From NCBI GenBank assembly GCA_013139875.1, contig WSZY01000181.1, positions 1-5,249 on the forward strand: 5,249 nt of DNA, written 5' to 3'. This document shows positions 4,701 to 5,249 of this stretch, in pieces. Numbering within the stretch: position 1 is the first letter of the stretch; every line of letters begins with the position of its first letter. The stretch comes from Mariprofundaceae bacterium. GTDB taxonomy: Bacteria > Pseudomonadota > Zetaproteobacteria > Mariprofundales > Mariprofundaceae. Position numbers and translations under genes: made by a program. The notes beneath the pieces are model-generated. The model did no database searches. It worked only from the letters and a program-made list of their open reading frames with translations, and had not been told where the DNA came from.

Positions 4701-5249
4701 TCACTTTTTTGTACGACCGCCATCTTCCCGCAGATATTCCTTCATATTTTCAACCATCTGCTTATCGAGCAGCCCGACTCCATCGGGTTTGCCCTCCACA
4801 TGCTTGCGGATTTCAGCAAAGCGCTTCTCTGCCTGCGGATTGCCCTTCAGGCGCTTCACTTTTGTAGCAGCCACCTTGAACGCATCAAAGGTCAACTCCC
4901 TGAAACCGAAAGCCTTCATGCGTTTGACCGCCTTCATCATCGACTCATTGCGAAAACGGGTCAGATCATCCGAACTGATCTCGGCCAGTCCCTCTCGCCG
5001 GGCTCGCCGCTCTGCCGCTTTTTTGATGCCACTGCGCACAAAATCCGGCGCATTGTCCAGGCGGCTCCGAGCCTCCGCTGACCATGGAACCTCTGCATGC
5101 GGTGTCTCCCATACTGCCCTGAGAATATCTGCCGTAACCGCTTTGGCCCCCTGCTCCCGGCTCAACTCTTCGGCATCCGCTTTAAGCAGGTCAAACATGA
5201 AGTCCACTGCTATTTCGGGCGTCTCAGAGAGACGGGATTGCAACAACTC
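4701..5249 (-). CDS. PCP_red-domain (protochlorophyllide reductase 57 kDa subunit C-terminal-like) protein, 5' partial
   Basis: The frame stays open to the window edge, so the start may lie beyond it; a TTG at 5246 is the only in-window candidate near the edge and gives 181 residues. Counting from it, residues 54-102 match the PCP_red pattern: V-P-W-S-A-E-A-R-S-R-L, then A-P-D-F-V-R, then A-E-R-R-A-R-R-E-G and I-S-S-D-D-L. This domain is the C-terminal module of BchB/ChlB but also occurs alone in non-photosynthetic bacteria, where its role is unclear. No BchB catalytic part is visible here. Residues 4-45 look like a divergent second copy of the domain. The C-terminal region is charged and helical with a basic end (G-G-R-T-K-K). 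The protein has no membrane helix and is probably cytoplasmic. The domain is fairly sure; the function is unknown. Confidence 0.65.
   Translation of the reverse strand, partial: ELLQSRLSETPEIAVDFMFDLLKADAEELSREQGAKAVTADILRAVWETPHAEVPWSAEARSRLDNAPDFVRSGIKKAAERRARREGLAEISSDDLTRFRNESMMKAVKRMKAFGFRELTFDAFKVAATKVKRLKGNPQAEKRFAEIRKHVEGKPDGVGLLDKQMVENMKEYLREDGGRTKK
5017..5033 (+). repeat. 17-bp exact direct repeat, copy 2 (inside PCP_red gene)
   Basis: This is the second copy of the 17-mer at 1827-1843. On the coding (minus) strand it encodes S-G-I-K-K-A of the PCP_red domain, so this copy is constrained by protein sequence while the intergenic one is not. Confidence 0.5.

Noticed and set aside
4051..4867. 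Long plus-strand open frames opposite the DUF420-type and PCP_red genes
   Set aside because: Their translations are compositionally odd and match no family, whereas the minus-strand frames give membrane helices and a recognisable domain.
1..5249. CRISPR arrays, tRNA or rRNA genes, insertion sequences
   Set aside because: No regularly spaced repeats, cloverleaf-type sequences, transposase-like proteins or terminal inverted repeats were seen.

Overview
The window looks like a Gram-negative bacterial chromosome segment of moderate GC with few gaps between genes. It carries a periplasmic c-type cytochrome assembly and thiol-redox region on the plus strand. A two-gene minus-strand block, running toward the first, follows. 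The lipoprotein signal, the CcmH and CcdA families and a PCP_red-type protein fit a respiratory or chemolithotrophic proteobacterium or a related phylum. The sequence does not fix the taxon.

Plus strand, 1-1678: the 3' end of a single-pass membrane protein that I do not recognise overlaps by 4 bp a CcmH/NrfF-family protein (369-812) with a five-cysteine cluster. Next comes a membrane-anchored monoheme cytochrome c (866-1678). Its only heme-like motif is CX3CH rather than CXXCH, and it carries a C-terminal histidine-rich domain.

Plus strand, 1877-3783: after about 200 bp without a convincing gene there is a tightly packed set. It holds a membrane-anchored TlpA/ResA-type thioredoxin (active site CHPC), a second thioredoxin-like lipoprotein (active site CPCS), a CcdA-type electron-transfer membrane protein, and a small two-helix membrane protein. 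Together these look like a route carrying reductant from the cytoplasm through CcdA to periplasmic thioredoxins. The usual use of such a route is keeping apocytochrome c cysteines reduced for heme attachment, where CcmH also acts.

Minus strand, 5249-3860: a PCP_red-domain protein cut by the window edge lies upstream of a six-helix DUF420-type membrane protein. A hairpin with a T-rich tail and a TTGACA element lie between the two.

The most interesting theme is a run of non-standard cysteine spacing in adjacent genes: CX3CH in the cytochrome, CPCS in one thioredoxin, CXCXC in the CcmH-like protein, and proline losses around the first CcdA cysteine. Whether this is a specialised maturation branch for an unusual heme site is inference.
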